Below, one piece after another: positions 6,507 to 7,453 of a stretch of 7,453 bases of DNA. The stretch spans positions 1 to 7,453 of the forward strand of contig CAZCRE010000068.1 of assembly GCA_964501075.1 (NCBI GenBank), written 5' to 3'. The notes beneath the pieces are model-generated. The model saw only the letters and a program-made list of their open reading frames with translations. It did not search any database and was not told the DNA's origin. Source of the DNA: CAZCRE01 sp964501075 (GTDB taxonomy: Archaea; Thermoproteota; Bathyarchaeia; Bathyarchaeales; Bathycorpusculaceae). Numbering within the stretch: position 1 is the first letter of the stretch; every line of letters starts with the position of its first letter. The translations under genes and the position numbers were made by a program.

Positions 6507-6558
6507 AGGAACTGTGAACTCTTAACAATGGGGCTAACCCTAGTTCTTTGAAGGAACG

Positions 6559-6819
6559 ATGATGAACGAAAGAGTTGCGTCGGTTGACATAATACTGTTG
6601 GGCATATTGGGGCTTGTTAACGGCGTTCGAAGTTGCTGTCGTTACCGTAGCGTATTTCCAAATGCCTGCAACGTCTGAACCCATCGACATGTCACCGAAG
6701 AGGTAATGCTACGCTAAGTAGGTATTGCATGTTTCTTGGCAGTCGCCCTCGTCGACTTCGGTACATCAGTGGGCCTATTACTGCGCAGCAAATGGACTAC
6801 AGCTACCAATACCAAGTAA
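6559..6819 (+). pseudogene. Decayed small multi-span membrane protein
   Basis: An ATG pair at 6559/6562, preceded by GAAGG, opens MMNERVASVDIILLGILGL in one frame, which then loses character and stops at 6676. The frame shifted by one base carries LLTAFEVAVVTVAYF and then MPATSEPIDMSPKR, up to TAA at about 6704. The first frame then resumes as VMLR, a TAA at 6715-6717, then VGIACFLAVALVDFGTSVGL and LLRSK, ending at 6819. Joined, these pieces give a plausible protein of about 85 residues with three hydrophobic segments and a short loop. It requires one extra base removed near 6616-6620, one base restored near 6702, and one stop changed. I do not recognise the family. The gene lies 52 nt downstream of the Fe-S gene on the same strand and may once have been part of its transcript. 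Confidence 0.5.
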
Positions 6820-6929
6820 TTCCAGAATTCCCATCACCGCTGATTGTCCTAATACTCATGGCAACAACGCTAGCCGCAATCATAGCTACTAGGAAAAGAA
6901 GGTATCACGTGAAGACTGGCCGTGCATAG
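6729..6929 (+). pseudogene. C-terminal tail of a surface protein (PEF-type anchor), probable fragment
   Basis: A 66-codon open frame ends with YQYQVIPEFPSPLIVLILMA, a hydrophobic helix, then ATRKRRYH. This PEF motif, single membrane helix and basic end is the normal C-terminal anchor or sorting tail of archaeal exported proteins (the PEF-CTERM type). Here no signal peptide or ectodomain precedes it. Residues 1-25 are basic and overlap, in another frame, the end of the neighbouring membrane-protein remnant. The meaningful part is about 6792-6929. I infer a leftover of a larger gene whose upstream part has been deleted. A short independently translated tail is possible but less likely. Confidence 0.5.
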
Positions 6930-6937
6930 TCAACTGC

Positions 6938-6967
6938 GGAGAAAATTGGTGGCAATCTCCTTTTTTT
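6938..6967 (+). terminator. Hairpin and T-tract terminator
   Basis: GGAG (6938-6941) and ATTG (6945-6948) pair with CAATCTCC (6953-6960), leaving an AAA bulge and a GTGG loop. Seven T follow directly (6961-6967). It would end plus-strand transcripts from the Fe-S gene and remnants before they run into the oppositely oriented radical SAM gene. The reverse strand has no T-tract after the hairpin. Confidence 0.6.
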
Positions 6968-6980
6968 GTTCCTTGAGAAA

Positions 6981-7453
6981 TCAAGCTTTTGCCATTTTCC
7001 AGATGGCGTTTGCCATTTCCTCACCATGTTTAAGCCCGTAATGAACCCCAGCGATCTTGGCCGCATACGGGATCAAGATCCGCTTAACAACTTTGTAAAG
7101 AACTGGATTGCTGATTCTGTGCTCCAAGAATGTGTCCCCCCAGATCCTGACGTTGTATTCCCAGCAACGAGTCAGGAACTCCCAGCGGATTTCTGAGAGA
7201 GAATCAAGCTCGGCTCCACGCTTGTTCATCAGCATGCAGTTTTCTAGTGGAACAAAGAGCAACGGCACATAAAATGCTTTGTAATCCTTCAGGTCATCCA
7301 TAAGTTCAAGGGTCTCTGCCACATCTTCCTCGTTCTCTTCTGGCAATCCAATGATTAGGGTGGCAAGCGGATACCAGTTGTTGTCGTTCAAAATTCCCAA
7401 GGCTTGGCTGACAACTTCCTTCCACTGTTCAGGCTTGTAGGGCAGCATCTTCC
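6981..7453 (-). CDS. Radical SAM protein, C-terminal part (5' end outside window)
   Basis: At least 157 codons are open from the window edge to the stop at 6981; the ATG at 7448 is internal, since the frame continues upstream without a stop. The segment LATLIIGLPEENEEDVAETL followed by LMDDLKDYKAF is the typical late part of a radical SAM barrel, with the G-L-P-x-E motif near an S-adenosylmethionine-contacting strand. After it come VPLLFVPLENC and a helical C-terminal region that I place only loosely with archaeal B12-binding-type radical SAM proteins. The CxxxCxxC cluster motif that would prove the family must lie outside the window. The reaction and substrate cannot be told from this part. 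The stop lies 14 nt from the T-tract of the convergent terminator, so the 3' ends of the two transcription units nearly meet. Confidence 0.75.
   Translation of the reverse strand, partial: KMLPYKPEQWKEVVSQALGILNDNNWYPLATLIIGLPEENEEDVAETLELMDDLKDYKAFYVPLLFVPLENCMLMNKRGAELDSLSEIRWEFLTRCWEYNVRIWGDTFLEHRISNPVLYKVVKRILIPYAAKIAGVHYGLKHGEEMANAIWKMAKA

Noticed and set aside
6539..6555. Possible palindrome GTTCTTTGAAGGAAC as an operator
   Set aside because: The two arms match only at GTTC/GAAC with interruptions, and the right arm is simply the ribosome binding site region; too weak to call.
6424..6690. Minus-strand open frame of 88 codons across the end of the Fe-S gene
   Set aside because: It is antisense to a conserved gene and to the membrane-protein remnant, with no family features.
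6966..7196. Plus-strand 76-codon open frame
   Set aside because: It lies antisense to the radical SAM gene and starts just after a terminator.
1..7453. CRISPR, tRNA, rRNA, insertion sequence or defence genes
   Set aside because: No spaced direct repeats, no cloverleaf-like ends, and no transposase or nuclease motifs were seen on either strand.

Overview
The window looks archaeal, most likely a Bathyarchaeia-like or related Thermoproteota/methanogen-type lineage. The basis is a formylmethanofuran:tetrahydromethanopterin formyltransferase (tetrahydromethanopterin C1 metabolism), TATA-type promoter elements about 25 nt ahead of likely transcription starts, GGAG/GGGAG ribosome binding sites, a NosD-like beta-helix surface protein of the kind common in these archaea, and a PEF-type C-terminal membrane tail. 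The lineage is an inference; no rRNA or tRNA gene is present to test it.

Layout. 1-65: short non-coding end. 66-2714, minus strand: a two-gene unit, a type I glutamine synthetase (glnA) followed after 24 nt by a HutI-family amidohydrolase. 2715-2854: a compact divergent promoter region with one TATA element for each direction. 2855-3760, plus strand: ftr. 3761-4056: no intact gene, but a zinc-ribbon-like coding remnant that can only be read with two opposing frameshifts. 4057-5224: a promoter and a secreted, membrane-anchored parallel beta-helix protein. 5225-5432: non-coding, with a promoter at its end. 5433-6506: a cysteine-rich winged-helix plus double 4Fe-4S protein. 6507-6929: two degenerate coding remnants, a small multi-span membrane protein with two frameshifts and a stop, then a PEF-type surface-protein tail. 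6938-6967: a hairpin plus T-tract terminator. 6981-7453, minus strand: the C-terminal part of a radical SAM protein that runs off the window.

How the genes fit together. Ftr carries C1 units between methanofuran and tetrahydromethanopterin (archaeal Wood-Ljungdahl pathway or methanogenesis). Glutamine synthetase assimilates ammonia. The HutI relative would make a formimino-glutamate-like product if it were a true imidazolonepropionase, but it lacks two family-typical active-site residues, so its substrate is probably different. The Fe-S protein and the radical SAM protein fit an anaerobic lifestyle.

I found no CRISPR array, transposase, integrase, toxin-antitoxin or defence locus, and no convincing new multi-gene system. 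The observations most worth following up are the altered active site of the HutI relative, an eight-residue G-rich insertion beside a metal ligand of glutamine synthetase, the 18-cysteine Fe-S protein, and two coding remnants that each become readable with a pair of opposing frameshifts.
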